Part shown: positions 5,443 to 6,716 of the stretch, one piece after another
Numbering within the stretch: the first letter of the stretch is position 1
Layout: each line of letters opens with the position of its first letter
Origin: Chromatiales bacterium
GTDB taxonomy: Bacteria; Pseudomonadota; Gammaproteobacteria; JACCYU01
Direction of reading: 5' to 3'
NCBI GenBank assembly: GCA_031177845.1
Contig: JAPSGG010000081.1
Location: 1-6,716, forward strand
DNA length: 6,716 nt
The notes under the pieces: generated by a model
Database searches by the model: none
The model's input: only the letters and a program-made list of their open reading frames with translations
What the model was told of the DNA's origin: nothing
Translations under genes and position numbers: made by a program

Positions 5443-6716
5443 TCATCTGGGTTGACCCTTGCGCAGCGTGCCGATGTGGCCTGCCTTGAGCCGCCGGAAG
5501 TAATCGTGCCAGGCGCTCATTGCCTTGGACCCCAGCATTACCATAGTCGGCAGATTGATCGCCAGCATGAATCCCAGCGCCACGGTGCTGATCGTGTCCA
5601 GTTGATAATCCGTGCGGATAAAGCCAAGGCAGGCGATGAAGATCAGCGAGCACCATACCCACCGATAAGGCGTCACCCATCGCTTGCCCATCAGGTAGAC
5701 CACGCCCTGTTCGCCGTAATAGCTCCACGCGATCATTGTGGAGACGGCGAACAGCCAGACCGCCAGCGTTACCATCCACTGGCCCAGGCCCGGGAGCGCG
5801 GAGTCAAAGGCGATGGCAGTGAGCGTTGCGGCCGGGTAGTCGATGAAGAGACCCTGTTCAGCAAGCTGAGGCTTCGACTCGCTGGCTAGCGGCCGCCATC
5901 TCACCGATGGACCTTCTACGGTCTTAACGATGCTCCCGTACAACTTGGCGCGCTTGCCTGGAGGCGTTTCCACGACGATGAACACCTGATCACCGGTCGT
6001 CCATGCGTGCTTGCCTTCGGGTAGCTGGGTCGTCGCCGGCCTCCAGAGCCCGGGCGCGGATTCCACCAAGACGGGTTCGGCGTCCCAGGTCGCAGTTGGT
6101 CCACGCTGCCACACGCCGGATACAAGGATCACCATCGCGGTCATCGTGCAGATGACGAGCGTATCGATGAACGGCTCGAGACCCGCCACGACGCCCTCCG
6201 TGACCGGTTCAGGCGTCTTCACGGCCGAATGGGCGATGGGCGCCGAGCCCATGCCCGCCTCTGAGGAGAACAGGGCGCGCTTCATGCCGAAGATGAACGC
6301 GAGACCCAGGGTGGCGCCGGTAAACGCTCCGACTGCTTCGGTCTCCGAGAAGGCGCTGGTGAAGATCAGCCGCAGGATCTCCGGCAACTTCTCGGCCTCG
6401 GCAATCAGCACGCCCACAGAGCAGATCACATAGATCCCGCACATCACCGGCACTAACCAGCCGGCCACCGCGCCGATGCGCTTGATGCCGCCCAGAATGA
6501 CGGCGCCGACCACTGCTGCACAAACCAGGCCTGTAATCCAAGCGGGCACACCAAAGTAGGTGCGTGTGATTTCGCCCACGTTCCAGGCCTGGAACATGTT
6601 GGCCCCCGTGAGCGCGAACAGGATCAACGCGATGGCGAACACGGCCCCGGCGAACCTGCCGAGCTTGGCGAGCGAGGGCGAGAGCTGCGCAAAGCCTCTT
6701 CGGCACACCCACATCG
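5443..6716 (-). CDS. alanine/glycine:cation symporter (AGCS family), 5' end beyond the window, with soluble insert
   Basis: The C-terminal 423 residues of an inner-membrane Na+(H+)-coupled alanine/glycine importer. Family segments are clear: FAIALILFALTGANMFQ, GGIKRIGAVAGWLVPVMCGIY, the hallmark GMKRALFSSEAGMGSAPIAH (about 143-162), EPVTEGVVAGLEPFIDTLVICT (about 169-190), and LTAIAFDSALPG, STMIAWSYYGEQGVVYLMG and PYRWVW near the C-terminus. The frame stays open to the right edge. The first Met in view (6714) probably corresponds to the Met of the GGPM motif that normally lies well inside these proteins, so the true start and the first membrane helices are outside. Between GVW (about 200-202) and the helix starting ATLTAIAF (about 296), where typical members have only a short link, lies a hydrophilic segment of ~90 residues (about 5830-6108). 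The stop is TGA at 5445-5443. The gene is convergent with the dehydrogenase gene. Confidence 0.92.
   Translation of the reverse strand, partial: MWVCRRGFAQLSPSLAKLGRFAGAVFAIALILFALTGANMFQAWNVGEITRTYFGVPAWITGLVCAAVVGAVILGGIKRIGAVAGWLVPVMCGIYVICSVGVLIAEAEKLPEILRLIFTSAFSETEAVGAFTGATLGLAFIFGMKRALFSSEAGMGSAPIAHSAVKTPEPVTEGVVAGLEPFIDTLVICTMTAMVILVSGVWQRGPTATWDAEPVLVESAPGLWRPATTQLPEGKHAWTTGDQVFIVVETPPGKRAKLYGSIVKTVEGPSVRWRPLASESKPQLAEQGLFIDYPAATLTAIAFDSALPGLGQWMVTLAVWLFAVSTMIAWSYYGEQGVVYLMGKRWVTPYRWVWCSLIFIACLGFIRTDYQLDTISTVALGFMLAINLPTMVMLGSKAMSAWHDYFRRLKAGHIGTLRKGQPR

Overview
The window is GC-rich bacterial DNA, densely coding, with seven protein genes and no recognisable RNA gene, mobile element or CRISPR array. 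The gene types and the short dispersed palindromic repeats between genes point to a proteobacterium, most likely a gammaproteobacterium. That placement is an inference from style, not from a marker gene.

Layout, left to right. (1) A complete SLC13/DASS-type sodium:dicarboxylate (or related anion) symporter gene on the minus strand. (2) A 215-bp divergent intergenic region with a perfect 10-bp palindrome inside a candidate promoter, then a 77-residue protein with nine cysteines on the plus strand, resembling proteins annotated as prokaryotic metallothionein. (3) A 293-bp spacer carrying degraded dispersed repeats. (4) An aldo/keto reductase on the plus strand, whose stop codon interlocks with that of (5) a convergent 99-residue ABM-type (antibiotic-biosynthesis-monooxygenase-like) ferredoxin-fold protein on the minus strand. 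(6) Divergent from it, a tightly coupled two-gene unit on the plus strand: a flavin-reductase-like FMN-binding split-barrel protein, then a D-2-hydroxyacid dehydrogenase-like protein joined by a GTGA start/stop overlap. (7) A 215-bp convergent spacer containing a degraded inverted-repeat element, then the C-terminal part of an AGCS-family alanine/glycine:cation symporter on the minus strand, cut by the right edge of the window.

Functionally the window reads as ordinary accessory metabolism: two sodium-coupled organic solute transporters flanking small oxidoreductases and a metal-binding protein. The most distinctive observations are the loss of the usual catalytic/substrate-binding arginine (Arg to Ser) in the 2-hydroxyacid dehydrogenase, a ~90-residue soluble insert in the AGCS transporter, the possible metal-responsive promoter of the Cys-rich protein, and the compact ABM / flavin reductase / dehydrogenase cluster. 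I did not find convincing evidence for a wholly new system such as a defence island or novel mobile element.
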